Counted from the first letter of the stretch, positions 1 to 11,395 are shown. The stretch is 64,000 nucleotides of DNA from Ariolimax columbianus (GCA_036924085.1 JAVGWX010000001.1:7416681-7480680); one strand, 5' to 3'. Numbers and translations are program-made. Notes: generated by a model not told the origin, from the sequence alone.

Positions 1-214
1 TAAAATTAGTTGCAGCCAAAGTTCCATCAAACCACAACATATGTATGCCACTCATTGACACAAGTAGAATGTCAGACTCTGCGTTGATCAAGAGGTCTAA
101 CAATGACGTTAAGGAAATTCTCAATAGCCCTGGTAACATCTCTGAAACACCATTCATAGCATTGCACTTACTACCATCAGAGTAATTGTTAAATCAGATG
201 ACTGGTTTGAAGTG

Positions 215-1210
215 TAAGTGAATTATATGAAACCAGTCATTGAGGCCAAGTTGCAGATATGATTAGATACAAGCACCTTCCAAATTCAGGTACTCTGCAC
301 ACCTTAAAGTCTGCAAAAGCCACAAAAACTTGGCCATGTGCAAATGAGTACTGGCTACAGCTCAGTGAAAACATACAGACTGCAGCACAAACAGGGAACA
401 TCAAACAAATATGATTGTATAAAAAAAACTGTTGGTACCATTAGCAGGAAAATAGCATCACTAAAAACCATCACTGTTGAGAAAATAACTGACAAAGTAA
501 AATGAGATGGAGTGATGCGTTGAGCACTACTCGTGTGACAATATCATCACTCTAAGAACCCTTGACTCTATCAAAAGATATCCTGGTATGGACAAGGTAG
601 ACATTGAACCATATCTAGAAGGTCTTAATTATGCCATAGCCAGTTTGACCCTGGTAGAGAAATAATCTCACCAGATGTCATCAAGCCATGTAAGGGCACA
701 CTCTTGCAACCACTGCATATTTAAACTACTGCTGGAAGGAGGCCATTATACCTCAAGATATAAGAGATTCACAGATAGTAACATTTTACAAAAATTGAGG
801 TGATAGAAGTGACTGTAAAAACTACTGAGGTGACTCTCTCTACTCAGTGTTGTACACAAAATCCTCGCTGGAGTCATCTTACTATGGCTATAAAAACTGG
901 CACAGCATGTGTACCTAACGTCATAGTGTGGATTCAGATCTGAAAAATCAACGATCAACATGATTTTTGTTCTCTTCTGCAACTTTAGGAAAAGTCACTT
1001 GAGCTGAATCAGCCTTCTTATGTCGCCTTCAGTGAATCTACTTTCACAATAGGTTGAATGGTTGGTTGACTGTTTAATTTTGCAAGGCTCAAGTACAAAA
1101 CCAAGACCATTATGATGTTTCTGCAATTGTTACAGTCGACAGGAACTTCAGAGCTTTATAAATCTCTTCTCCAAGGATATATATAGAGTCAGTAATGACT
1201 GAAAAATACT
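215..1210 (+). mobile_element. Decayed RTE-type LINE, reverse transcriptase part
   Basis: Reading across frames gives a degraded non-LTR retrotransposon ORF. Recognisable pieces are KPVIEAK near 230, ANEYWLQLSENIQTAAQTGN near 342-400, EHYSELYS-like sequence near 520, the DCKNY..G.SLLSVVHKILAGVIL stretch near 815-890, CGFRSEKSTINMIF near 930-965, and LARLKYKTKT followed by QELQSF near 1085-1150. This is the order seen in RTE/endonuclease-reverse transcriptase proteins. The many stops and frameshifts, and the loss of the palm region with the catalytic aspartates, show a dead copy. The endonuclease domain is absent, so the fragment is 5' truncated. Confident for class, less so for exact ends. 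Confidence 0.72.
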
Positions 1211-1459
1211 ACTATTAGAGTAAGCAATGGAAACCAAATCTTATTTTAGGTGTGTGAATGGATGCCTTTAGCAAATTACAGCAGTACATTTATTAAAAAT
1301 TGTATCTATGTGTGACAATAAATGTAGAAAGGGTCAGAATATCCTAAGTTAAGAAACAAAAAGATAGGCACTTCCATAGAGCAAAGTATGCCTCCTTAAA
1401 AAGTGACACAAAATGATACTAATATTGGGAGACAAAAATGCAGCAGGGAGTGAGATGGC

Positions 1460-1695
1460 AGCTTGCATCAGAGTCATTACCCATAAATAACCAATATTCT
1501 ATTTCCCCTCCAAATTGCAAACCCTGGAAAAAGACTGCAATCATGTAGCCTGGCTAAGAGATTATAGAACAAAGAGGAAGGCAAACCATATCGCAAAATG
1601 CAGTGCTGAAATTGAATGTGTTGGACTGCAGATATTGCAGCCTCACTTTAAACTACAACACAACGTCCTTTTCAGGATGAACGTCAAAGAAGACG
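1460..1695 (+). repeat. Diverged Rep-B retroposon fragment
   Basis: The stretch from about 1540 to 1680 can be aligned by eye with the Rep-B copy at 59705-59880: GCCTGGCTAAGAGA, GTGTTGGACTGCAGATATTGCAG and CTTTAAACTACAACACAACG correspond in order. It lacks the (AAG)n tail and the 5' part and is more diverged than the other copies. A 68-codon ORF over it is a by-product of the repeat and not a gene. Confidence 0.55.
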
Positions 1696-1994
1696 ATACT
1701 AACATTAACAGGAACATCTAAATACTCACTCTGTGTCATTCTTCCGCTTCCTTTGCTTCCCATCTTGAAACAAAGAAAACAACATTAAGTAATTTGTATG
1801 CCAGAAGAGTAAGTATTTACTTGTCAAATATTGAAACCCTTTCTTAAAATCATGTAAACATTATCAGTAGACAGATTTTTTACTATGAACAACACATTTA
1901 CAGATTTAATGCAAATTACCATCATTAATCTGATAAAATTAGTTCTAATATTAGGATAAAAGCTAATGGTCAGGAACTCAATGTGGTTTGACTG

Positions 1995-2240
1995 TTTTTT
2001 TTTGGGTTCACCTTATTTCTGTAATCTCCAAGGCGGTGTGCGTTGCACTGTGGTTTTTATTTTGCGCCTATCGGCCTAGTGCATCCGACTTCAGCATGAA
2101 TTTTATGTAAGGCTCTTCTTCCTCCTGCATCTTCTAAGGGTTTGCTTCCCCAGGGTAACGGCCGGTGCTGTGATGGGGATCAAACCCAGCATCTTCCGGT
2201 TGTGAGCCGTGCCACTTAACCACTAGGCCACGCCGTCCCC
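1995..2240 (-). mobile_element. SINE-A (tRNA-derived SINE) copy 1
   Basis: Read on the minus strand, this begins with a tRNA-like head (GGGGACGGCGTGGCCTAGTG), followed by a B-box-like GGTTTGATCCCC and a body with GGAGGAAGAAGAGCC. It ends GGTGAACCC plus an A-run, seen here as the T-run at about 1995. The same order occurs in the copies at 37759-37999 and 56648-56903. A clean target duplication is not obvious. The SINE sits directly against an RTE-type LINE fragment that starts at about 2242. tRNA ancestry follows from the A/B-box architecture. The parent tRNA is not assigned. Confidence 0.82.
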
Positions 2241-2241
2241 T

Positions 2242-2815
2242 GTTGACCATTTTAAATATCCAGGGTCGATTGTCAGTGATGAAGGATTAAAATGTGAGGT
2301 GTTGGCCAGAATAGCACAGACAATAGTGGCGCTTGCACGGCTTAACACAATCTGGCAAGATAAAAGCTTAAGCACTATGCACGAAAATCAGATTAATATG
2401 TACACTGGTCCTGTCAATATTCCTCTATGCTTGTGAGACATGGACAGTTACAGCTGACCTTCAGTGAAGGATACAGGCCTTGGAGATGAGATGTTTCCGA
2501 AGACTTTTAAACGTCACGTACAAAGATCGAGTTACAAAAGAGGAAATATGAGATAGAATTACAACAGCAATAGGGCCTTTTGAAGGGAACTTGCTTGGCA
2601 TGGTCACATATCGAGATCAAATGGTCTTGCAAATATGATCCTCCACGGAAAGGTGCAAAGCAGACGACGAAGAGGCCGTCCCAAAAGGAGGTGGAGGACA
2701 ACATAAAAGAATGGACCAATCTCCGATCAGAAGAGGCACAGGCAGCGGCCGCTGACAGAGAAGGGTGGCATGGTGTTGTGAGGATGTCTTCATGTGTGCC
2801 CCAATGACCTCATTG
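2242..2815 (+). mobile_element. RTE-type LINE, C-terminal RT fragment
   Basis: With frameshifts the sequence reads DHFKYPGSIVSDEGLKCEVLARIAQTIVALARLNTIWQDK, then PVNIPLCL and TVTADLQ-like residues, then ALEMRCFRRLLNVTYKDR, and ends in a GRPKRRWEDN-type tail (RRGRPKRRWRTT in one frame). This is the post-palm region and conserved C-terminus of RTE-type LINE ORF2, closely matching the minus-strand copy at 5090-5885. Several stops make it non-functional. It starts at the SINE-A edge, suggesting that the SINE inserted into this LINE or that both ends were truncated together. Confidence 0.75.
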
Positions 2816-2847
2816 GTTACGGGATGGCCTGATCTGACCATCGTTAC

Positions 2848-3150
2848 CACCATAAATTACCCCAAATAATCAAATAACAAAGCATGTTGCTTCTCTCGGT
2901 GCATAGACCACTGGCAACATCCCAACAGTAAGCACGATTCTGGACTACTCTTTCTGCCTCTCTATGTAAGAGCCTGTCTGACTATGTTAGACTGTGCCTT
3001 CCACAGCTTATGTCCATCATTACCACCATAGATTACCCCTAACAATCTATCAAAGCCTGTTGCTCTTCTCAGTGCATAGACCATTGAGAACATCCTGACA
3101 GCAAGCACGATTCTGGACTGCTCTTTCTGCCTCTCTCCACGTATAATCAT
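2848..3150 (-). repeat. Imperfect direct duplication of a LINE 3' end (about 175-bp unit, two copies)
   Basis: Two similar segments follow one another: ACCACCATAAATTACCCC...CTGCCTCTCT (from about 2848) and ACCACCATAGATTACCCC...CTGCCTCTCT (from about 3023). Each carries the stretch from TGTTGCT to GCATAGACCA. The motif GTAAGAGCCTGTCTGACTATG (about 2966) recurs at about 3228. On the minus strand both encode RQKEQSRIVLAVRMFSMVYALRRATG-like residues, so the duplication lies within the LINE terminus described next. Confidence 0.7.
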
Positions 3151-4112
3151 TTCATTTTAGTTCCTTATCACATTCTCTCCTCTGTGTATATTTGGGTCTA
3201 CCTCTCTCCTCCCTTGAAGATTCCACGTAAGAGTCTGTCTGACTATGTTGGGCTGTGCCTTCCACGGCGTATGTCCTATCCAGCCCCATTTTCTTTGTTT
3301 AATTTGTTGTTTCAATGAATGTTGTTGGCTCCTTTCCCATAGCTCTTCATTCCTCACCATGTCCTGCCACTTTACGCCCATTATCCTTCGTGGGCATCTG
3401 TTAATGAAGGACTGGAGTCTTTGTTGTATGTTCTTGGTCATTCTCTGTGTTTCCGCTCCATACAGCAACACCGACTTGACACTTGTGTTAAATATTCTAA
3501 CTTTGATGTAAATCTGGATTTCTTTGGATCTCTATATGTTGTTTAGCATCAGGAATACCCCTCTTTCATTTCCAATTGTTATCCTTACCTCTGCAGTTGT
3601 ACTTCCTGATGTGTCTATTGTGCTGTCATCAAGGTAAAGATATCACTTCTTCCAACTGCTTTCCCACCAGATTGATTGGTTCTTTTCTGATGGTGTTCAG
3701 TTTAAGGTGCTTCATGTTGATATTCAGTCTCAATTTGGCCCATTCTTCATTCACTCTATCAAGTTTCTTTTGCATTTGGCTATGACTGTATAACAAAAGT
3801 ACCAGATCATCTCCGTAGTCCAGGTCCTTTAATTGTTATAACAGTGTCCTCTGACCAGTTCTTTTTCCTTCAATTGATGTCTTCATTATCCAATTGACAG
3901 CCAACAAGGACAGGAAAGGTGAGAGCAAGCCTCCCTGTCTCATCCCTGTTTGCATCCTGAATCTGTCGGTCAGTGCTCCTTCATGTACCACTCTACTAAC
4001 TTGTCTTTGTACATATTCTGGATGAGGATTGTGTACTTCTCCAGTATCCCATAGTGTTTCAACAGTTGCCATGGAGTACTTCGATCCACAACCCATAACA
4101 ATGACATTCATT
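3151..4112 (-). mobile_element. RTE-type LINE, RT to C-terminus, degraded
   Basis: On the minus strand, 4112-3836 encodes an RT segment with FRMQTGMRQGGLLSPFLSLL (the RxGxRQGxxLSPxLF motif of non-LTR RTs) followed by NWIMKTS. After a gap of frameshifted sequence, 3471-3157 encodes LLYGAETQRMTKNIQQRLQS, FINRCPRRIMGVKWQDMV, ELWER and RKWGWIGHT, the typical C-terminal domain. The FADD-box region between them is scrambled. The element is 5' truncated and interrupted by frame changes, so it is a pseudo-copy. The 2848-3150 duplication is its 3' extension. Confidence 0.82.
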
Positions 4113-5085
4113 AAAAAAGCTAAAACTTTAGATTAGCACGAAACAAAACATATTCTTCAGGACCTTTAAACATATTTCTTATTCATGCCCTGCATTTACA
4201 AAATGAAGGTATCTATATCGTTACAATGATATAGGCTGAGATTGCTTGGTGCCCTCTTTAAAAAAAAAAGGACACAAACTCTGAAATGTTTTCTCAACAT
4301 ATAAGGTATTACAAACTAATTCTGACTTGCCAAGAGCCTTTGAAAAGCTAGTGGCTGGAAAGTAGATCTGTCCAGACATGAGAATTAATACTCGTATCAA
4401 TAGGAAGTCTCAAAGGTGACTGACCAGACATAGCACTGTAATCCTACAAAAATGAAGAAGTGGGTACAAGAGATCTAGTAGGCAGATTTGTATGTATAAT
4501 ACAGTCTACTGCAATCATTATGTTTGAATGCACTTTTTAGGAACAATCAATTAAAGAATTCTGCAAAGCTGCTGAAAAAAGGACCTTGAGCTGATTGTAT
4601 AACAACCATAAACGGCAATGGAATGTTCAGTAGTAATTTGATTTGCAACTAAAATTAATAGTTTAAATATCACCTCTAGTTGACAAGACCAGAATCAAGC
4701 ATTTGTTCTGGGTTCGAATTCCAGTTCGTAAAAAATGCCAACAGAAGGATAGGAGTTATAACTCAAGCGACCTCTTCGGATTTGATTCTGAATAAGGTAA
4801 AGGATGACACAAAGATGTGTTTCATCAATAGGACATTCTGATAATCAAACTGCTTCATTCAATGCTTGTTAAGAGTTTTCTTCACAATAATTTGTTATCA
4901 TAACTACAGTAAAACTTAAAGGTACATTGGTGCAATGTTGAAGAAATGGTCTCAGAAGTTTCATCCAAAATAATGTACCGAAATAATCATTATATAGAAC
5001 ACTCAAGGATTAACTTTTTTTGTAATTATTGTTATGTCTTTGAATTGTATAATTAAGTATGTAAGTTTGTTTAAAAATTGTTTGT
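4113..5085. other. No recognisable gene (AT-rich intergenic)
   Basis: No ORF of note, no family-like peptide in any frame and no obvious tandem repeat. Homopolymer A/T runs occur, for example near 4258-4270. Nothing else can be supported here. Confidence 0.5.
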
Positions 5086-5089
5086 TTGT

Positions 5090-5885
5090 TTATGAATCAA
5101 TTGTTAAGTTTGTATATTTCGAATGACCTTTTCGTTCTGCCACTAAATTCATATGGAATAATAAATAATGCCTTCGGTTCAGTTTATCTCTTGATCTCTT
5201 GAGATCGTTGGGGCCCCCCTGCTGACACCTCCATAGTCCTGCACCATCCCTCTCTATCTGTGGTTGCTTTTTGTGCCTCCTCGAGTCGTAGGTTAGTCCA
5301 TTCATGGATGTTGTCTTCCTATCGTTTTCTCTGACATCCTCGCCTTCGCTTGCCCTGTACTGTGCCCTGTAGTATGGTATTTGCAAGTCCATTGAACCTT
5401 GAGACGTGGTCATACCAAGTCAACTTTCGCCTTTTGATCGTTGTGAGAAAGTCGCCATACAGTCCACCTGCATTCTCGATTCTACATCCTACTTCATCAT
5501 TTGTGGCACGATCTTTGTAGGTGATATTTACAAGTCTTCTAAAACATCTCATCTGCATGGCCTGGATTCTTCTCTGGAGGTCTGCTGTAATAGTCCATGT
5601 TTTGCAGGCGTAGAGGAATATAGAAAGAATCAGTGAGCGCATTAGTCTGACTTTTATAGCCAGGGAGAGTTGTTTATCTTTCCATATTTGTTTCAATGGT
5701 GCAAGGGCTGGTATTGTTTGTGCTGCTCTGGCCAGGATCTCTGGTTTTGATCTCTCATTACTGATTGTTGAGCCCAGATATTTGAGATGGTTCACTGTCT
5801 ATTTGTTTTGATCACAGCGTTGATTCCTTCAGTATTGTTGGTCATCAACTTTGTCTTTTCTACGTTTTTCTCCATGCCTTACGAA
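5090..5885 (-). mobile_element. RTE-type LINE, C-terminal half of ORF2
   Basis: Minus-strand reading from 5885: EKNVEKTKLMTNNTEGI, then (5795-5319) NHLKYLGSTISNERSKPEIL, LARAAQTIPALAPLKQIW, SLILSIFLYACKTWTITADL, QAMQMRCFRRLVNITYKDR and a GKRRRGCQRKR tail. One frameshift near 5320 moves to the frame that ends LTIDS and stop at about 5090. This is the thumb/C-terminal region of RTE-type ORF2, with the catalytic palm missing (5' truncated). It is better preserved than the related 2242-2815 copy, implying a younger insertion. Confidence 0.83.
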
Positions 5886-7102
5886 TCATCAAATGTTGGA
5901 TTGTTACTGTTACCACTGATATTTATTTTGAATTTTATGGGCTAGGCTGAAGGTCTGAAAGATGTTAATTGTTGCTAGTCTCGATCTCTCAATCTCGGCA
6001 GTAAATATAATCAAATTATGCAGTTGTTTATCTTTCCCTTCAAATCAGTGAGTGATAGGTGGATAGTGAATCTGAGTGAATTGAGGTCTAAAAAAAACAT
6101 AACTTACTACGTTACGTAAGAAGAACGAAGGGCTAAGGTCTAACTGTAACTAAGTCTATACTCTATACTATTATTATTATTCAGTATTCTGCTCACTTTC
6201 TTACTTTCTATTAGTATTACCATTCTGATACTATTCTTTCGCCACATCATGTGTTATTAATTATGTTTATATGATTAAATTAATTAAACCCTATTTTATT
6301 ATTTTGGATTTAGGTCTACACAAATTATTAATTACATGCATAGACTTTAATAATACTAATATTATACTGTAATACTAGAATAGATGTCTATACTAATATT
6401 AAATAGACTATAGTACTGTAATCATACTGATTGTGTAGCGACTGCTGTAGTCTATACTAATGAAGTAATGATGTCTAGTAAAGAGTAGTATTATATAATA
6501 CTTAAGTTAATAGACTTAATTATTAAATAAAGTACTTAAGTTGTAATAGTATATTGATATAGATCTTTAAAATCTACTTCTTACCACTACCAGATGGCCC
6601 TGGCGAAAGTGTTGCTGCTGCCATTTGACAAAGACTTGAAACAGCCTAGACTAGTCCTTGCATAAAAATAATACATCCAGTAAAGAGAAATAAAACATGT
6701 AAGTAAGGAAACAAAGATCTGCTCCTAGCAGACTGTTGCGGTTAGCGGAAAACGGAAGTAGTTCGCGAAGTCCCAGATTGCAATACCAGTCAGATGGTTC
6801 TGTTCAGTTCAAATTCCATCTCAACCCGAAGCTTTGTGGCAAGACACTTCACCTGCCCTCTGTCTATTACCTGATCATACAATCGGACAGGCTTTATTTT
6901 CCCTGTCAATCTTTTGATGTTATCCTTCTTATTATGGCGTTTTTGTGTGTGTAGTCTCATATATGTTCGTTCTTCATCTTTTCTTCTTGTATTGTTTTCA
7001 TCAAGGTATTAGTTTTCTTTCCACGTGTGCCATTGAGCGGCTTAAGTTGTCTATCCTGCGTCAAGTGCGTTGCGTCGGTCAATGTGAGCCCTTGTTGCAC
7101 AA
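5886..7102. other. AT-rich region without a recognised gene
   Basis: From 6150 to 6560 the sequence is built largely of TAATA/CTATACTA-like words and is very AT-rich. A 72-codon ORF at 6736-6954 has no recognisable domain and no supporting splice context. Nothing else can be supported in this stretch. Confidence 0.5.
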
Positions 7103-7286
7103 TCACTCTAATAACTTAACTTAACGTCTTTATACTGGTTTAGAAAACCCTGCAGAGTCTGTATACAACCAGTTACATCACTTTGCTCTAAAAGCTATGG
7201 GCATCCAATTTATTCTTGAATGCATTAACTGTCCCTGCCTCCACTACCTCCTCTGGCAATGCATTCCAAGCATTCACTACTGTCAT
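7103..7286 (-). mobile_element. CR1/L2-type LINE, 3' end only
   Basis: The reverse complement matches the 3' end of the CR1/L2-type LINE at 33906-35960. It contains the conserved terminus (AATGCATTGCCAGAGGAGG, GGATGCCCAT and AACTGGTTGTATACAGACTC) and the terminal AAGACGTTAAGTTAA, which appears here as the TTAACTTAACGTCTTTATAC start at about 7108. Only about 180 bp remain, so it is strongly 5' truncated. It abuts the RTE fragment that follows. Confidence 0.8.
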
Positions 7287-8005
7287 CTATCCACCTTCCT
7301 CGCGCCGCACCCTTGTCCTGTAGCCAGATCTACCAGCGTTGTAAGCCATCAGTGGAAGTTGATGAGGGTGCATTCTCATGAGATGACCAAACCAACTTAT
7401 TTTCTGTCCGGAAATGTATTTGACACAAGACGTAGTGCCGACCATACTTCGAATGTCGTCGTTCCACATTTTGTCTCTCCTGGTAACACCGATGACCTTC
7501 CTCAAACACTTCATTTCACAAGTTGAAATTCTGCTCTCACGCGCCCTGAACAGATGTCATGTTTGGCACTGGTAGCACAGAGTCGGCATAAATATACTGT
7601 TTATCAGCTGTTGCTTTGTTGCCAAACTAATGCTCGGGTGTCTAAGCAGTTCGGACAGCAGATAAGTAACCACAGATGCTTTCTGACACCTAGACTCAAT
7701 TTCCCTATCGATCCTACCGTCTGCCGAAAAAATAGTTCCAAAATACTTGAACTCATAGACTTGTTGAAGAGTAATATCATTTACACTCATCTTGAGTGTC
7801 CCATGGGTTCTACTGATCATCATAGTGTCTGTTTTGTTCTCGCTAATTTGCATATTGTATTTAGCACATGTAGTCGCAATCATGTTCATGTGGTTTTGCA
7901 GTTTGTTTTCATCGTCGTACAGCAAGCACTATTCATCTGCAAATAGTAATTCGTGTATTGAGTTATGTTCTGCTTGAGATGTCTCAATTTGATCAGTCTC
8001 TGGTG
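7287..8005 (-). mobile_element. RTE-type LINE fragment, second subfamily
   Basis: Minus-strand peptides from 7925: LYDDENKLQNHMNMIATTC, KTDTMMISRTHGTLKM, YEFKYFGTIFSADGRIDREI, RHPSISLATKQQLINSIFMP, and from 7514 MKCLRKVIGVTRRDKMWNDD and KISWFGHLMRMHPHQLPL. This is the typical order of the RTE-type RT/C-terminal region, but its sequence differs from the 5090-5885 subfamily. The stretch just upstream on the minus strand (about 7990-7925) reads ELLFADD-like residues. A frameshift separates the two ORFs at about 7530. Confidence 0.83.
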
Positions 8006-8285
8006 CGATTTTTTCCATGTAGATGTTAAATAACAGCAAGGTATTATGTCTTTTAAAGTTCAACCCCTGTCAAATGTGGAAATCGGGTGAAGTAAGTGTT
8101 TACGTATACAACTCAGTGCGAATGGGAAAATGGCACTGCTGTGAATGGCAAACAGTATACTATTGCTACGAAACCATTAAAAGCCCTCAGTTCAGTTGCT
8201 ATCTCCAGAATGAAGGTCGTCTGCAATTGTGCAACTCTAGCATAGTATATCTCTTGCGCCGGTGGTGCAACTGACATTGTTTTCC

Positions 8286-8490
8286 CAGTTCATCCTCTGA
8301 TGTTATTCGATCACTTACAATTGTGTCTGTCTCTTGGATGAATGCCTTCAAAGTTCATCTTCTGATGTTATTCGACCACTTATAATTGTGTCTGTCTCTG
8401 GACGAATGCCTTCCCAGTTCATCTCCTGATGTTATTCGACCACTTATAATTGCGTATGTCTCTTGGATGAATGCCTTCTACCTTACTCTC
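8286..8490. repeat. Short tandem repeat, about 65-bp unit, three copies
   Basis: The phrase AGTTCATC..CTGATGTTATTCGA is followed by CACTTA.AATTG and GTCTCT.GGA.GAATGCCTTC. It occurs three times (starts near 8288, 8353 and 8416) with minor differences. Each copy could be read as part of a LINE-like minus-strand coding tail, but no frame is open through all copies. Confidence 0.75.
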
Positions 8491-8853
8491 TAGTATGGTC
8501 TCCGCAACATGCCTCGTTATACATAATCGGGAAAAGTCCATTATAAAAGACAACATAGTACTGTACTTGGACATGTTTCATTTGATAAGAAATAGTCTAC
8601 ATGGGTTTACTAAAGGGAGATCACGTTAAACCAATCTATTAGAATTCACAGAGGAGGTTACCAAAATGTTAGATGGTGGAGTGCCGATGGACGTTATTCG
8701 CCTGGATTTTGCAAAGGCCTTTGATAGAGTACCTCATCAACGATTGTTTCGAAAGTTGAATCACATGGCATAGTTGACGGAGTTGCCAATTGGTCCACGG
8801 ACAGAAGGCAGACAGTGTACATAAATAAGGAGTGCCAGTACTATAACTGGTGT

Positions 8854-9256
8854 GATGTGTTAGTGGAGTGCCTCAGGGATCGGTGTTGAGACCAATGTGT
8901 TAGTAGAGTGCCTCGGGGATCGGTGTTGAGACCAATGTGTTAGTGGAGTGCCTCAGGGATCGGTGTTGAGACCAATGTGTTAGTGGAGTGCCTCAGGGAT
9001 CGGTGTTGAGACCAATGTGTTAGTGGAGTGCCTCGGGGATCGGTGTTGAGACCAATGTGTTAGTGGAGTGCCTCGGGGATCCGTGTTGAGACCAATGTGT
9101 TAGTGGAGTGCCTCAGGGATCGGTGTTGAGACCAATGTGTTAGTGGAGTGCCTCAGGGATCGGTGTTGAGACCAATGTGTTAGTGGAGTGCCTCAGGGAT
9201 CGGTGTTGAGATCAATGTGTTAGTGGAGTGCCTCAGGGATCGGTGTTGAGACCAAT
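8854..9256 (+). repeat. 40-bp tandem array inside LINE RT gene (about 10 copies)
   Basis: A 40-bp unit, ACCAATGTGTTAGTGGAGTG followed by CCTCAGGGATCGGTGTTGAG, repeats about ten times with only scattered changes (CGG for CAG, CCG for CGG). The flanking LINE has this DNA once: it encodes the conserved SGVPQGSVLGP block of the reverse transcriptase. Since 40 is not a multiple of three, the expansion destroys the reading frame. The array is therefore a post-insertion expansion of a coding segment. Confidence 0.93.
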
Positions 9257-10145
9257 TGTGTTTTTGATATACATAAATATATTTGAACATTGATATCAGA
9301 TCCATGATTGCAAAGTTCGGGGATGACACAAAATTATTCGGCAATATCTCTTCTCCGGAAGAGGTGGATCTACTAAGATCGAATTTAGATACGATTCAAA
9401 AATGGTCTGAGAGCTGGTAAATGGCGTTTAATGTAGAAAAATGTACAGTTATCCGCCTGGGAAGATCTAATAAATAGAATTACATGATGGAAGTGAACAA
9501 TATTAGTATACTAAAAAAGGAAAGAGACCTAGGAGTTATAATAGCTCATACATGTAAGGTGCGGGAGCAAGTCCAAGTAGAAATGAAAAAGTCTACTGAC
9601 ATGTTTGGTGTGATAAAAAGAAATGTTTCACATAAGAGCAAGGAAATACTAATCAAATTATAAAATTATTGTTGAGACCTAAATCGGCATACTGTATTCG
9701 TGTGTGGAGTCCTTATCATAGAATAGATAAAGACATGCTAGAAAGGATACAAAAAAGAGATACACAAAATTATCGCGGTTCCAGAATTATAGTTATGAGG
9801 AAAGACAAAAAAACTGGTCGTTCGGTGTCTCGAACAGAGAAGAATTCGAATATGTCTATAAATTAATAAAAGGAAAGGATAAATTAGACAATGCCAAGTT
9901 TTTCAAACTACAACCGGCTACAAAAACAAGAGGCACAGCTTCAAATTGTTTAAAGACATGTCTAGATTAGATATTAAGAAATATTTGTTTAGTCAAAGAG
10001 TAATGAATTCTTGGAATACATTGCCGCAGAAAATGATGGAGGCAGAGTAAGTTAATGCATTCAAAAATAGATTGGATGTTCACAGTATTTTCAGTATCGG
10101 TGGAGTGGAATAAACTAGTTGTATACAGACTATGTCGAGACTTAT

Positions 10146-10157
10146 AAACTAGTATAC
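10146..10157. repeat. Target-site duplication, left copy (AAACTAGTATAC)
   Basis: The 12-bp AAACTAGTATAC here is repeated exactly at 11396-11407, bracketing the LINE at 10158-11395. The original tail of the host CR1-type element would have had it once. Confidence 0.88.
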
Positions 10158-11395
10158 TTCTTCTTCTTCTTTGCGTTCGGTTTCGTGTGCTCGTTTTATG
10201 CCACCAGATGGGCTGCATCCATGAAGTGACACATCAGTCGCAGGTCCTCAATGGTTCCCCACAGTTTGTCTTGTATGTTTCTCTCCTCGGGCCAGGTCTT
10301 CTCACGGGAGACTTGGTGCAGTGGACATGTTTGCAGGATGTGTTCTGGAGTCTGGGGTCCTCTCTGACATATGCATTGTGCAGTCTGTGCTGCTATCATT
10401 CTATGCATGTGTGCATTTAGTCTGCAATCACCTGTTCTGAGGCGAGAAATTGTGGTATACTGTTTCCCATTAAGTCTATTGATTGGGTCCTGTGGGTATT
10501 TACTGTTTGTTCTCTCTTCCACTGTTGTTTATATTTTTGTTGGGGATGTTTGCTTTGACTTCTGGCAGTGACACTGGGTGGGTGAATTGTTCTCTCTGTC
10601 TTCCCTCCCTGGCTAGCCTGTCCGCCAATTCATTCCCAGTATGCCGCAGTGAGCTGGAATCCACTGCAGTGTGATTTTATTGTGTTCTGAGAGTTTGTTT
10701 AGTTGGCATATCAGTTCCCTTTCCATACTATTTTGGGGTTATCTTTGTGTGGCCTGCAAAATTTCCATGCAGTCGCACAAAAACACTATTATGTTATCCG
10801 TTAACCCATTTTCATCCAATAGTTTGACTGCTTCAATTAATGCCTGTTGCTCTGTTCTTAGATTTGTCGAGGGCTCCCCGGCAGCACTTGCTTTTTCTAT
10901 AACGGTTCGATCCTGTAGAAATATGACGAGTCCCACCCCTCCTTTCCTCAATGCTTCCTCTGATGATCCATCTGTGTAGACGTGCGTCCACATGGGTTGA
11001 GGATAGGCGTCTCCAATATGCTTTAGGGTTTTTTTCTCTCAATGTATGGTCTGATTCTTCCACCTTTCTATCGATACCTGGTATTTTCGCTTCCACCGTG
11101 AAGTTGGGCTGTTGGTCTGCATTTTCATATACTTGTGTCATTTCCCATGTTGTTGGACATTTTGATATGATGTCACTGTTCCTGACTGTAAGGGCTTTTG
11201 ATAAAAGATTGAAGCTTGTTCTTTTTTTTGTTTGTTAATTCACTTACTTTTCCCTGCATTGGATGTTTATTCATACGCTTGTATTTTTCTGTCAGGTTTA
11301 GTATTTTTTCTTCATAGCGAGGCTCTGGAGGCCTGCTACCGCTTCGAGTTCTCTAATTGGGGTGCTTCATAGACCTCCGGTAATAATTCTGAGTA
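10158..11395 (-). mobile_element. RNase H-bearing LINE (Jockey/I-like), 5' truncated, (GAA)n tail
   Basis: The minus-strand 3' end is the (TTC)n run at 10158. Moving upstream, 10522-10196 encodes a C-terminal region with RLRTGDCRLNAHMHRMI, CICQRGPQTPEHILQTCPLH (a CxC..H..C zinc-knuckle-like cluster) and FMDAAHLV. At 10993-10739 lies an RNase H domain with HVYTDGSSEEALRKGGVGLV and RTEQQALIEAVKLL, which hold the first catalytic Asp and the Glu. The RT is missing, so this is a 5'-truncated insertion of 1,238 bp. It interrupts a CR1-type element and is flanked by perfect 12-bp duplications. Related copies: 21422-22430 and 62373-63076. Confidence 0.9.

Larger units (their letters stand above)
8515..10157 (+). 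mobile_element. CR1/L2-type LINE copy, RT to 3' end, degraded
   Basis: From about 8570 the sequence encodes NSLHGFTKGRS, LLEFTEEVTKMLDG, VIRLDFAKAFDRVPHQRL and then, past the tandem array at 8854-9256, IAKFGDDTKLFG (FADD box altered to FGDD), DTIQKWSESW, MAFNVEKCTVIRLGRS, KKERDLGVIIAHTCKV, VWSPYHRIDKDMLERIQKR and the 3' end with ATTGCCGCAGAAAATGATGG. This is the same family as 33906-35960. Multiple stops and the altered catalytic box make it inactive. Its tail is interrupted at 10157 by another LINE and resumes at 11396. Confidence 0.85.

Noticed and set aside
6736..6954. 72-codon plus-strand ORF
   Set aside because: Short, no domain, in an AT-rich region between LINE fragments.
8854..9256. 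CRISPR-like array of about 40-bp direct repeats
   Set aside because: The repeats are contiguous without unique spacers, and the unit is LINE reverse-transcriptase DNA in a eukaryotic context.
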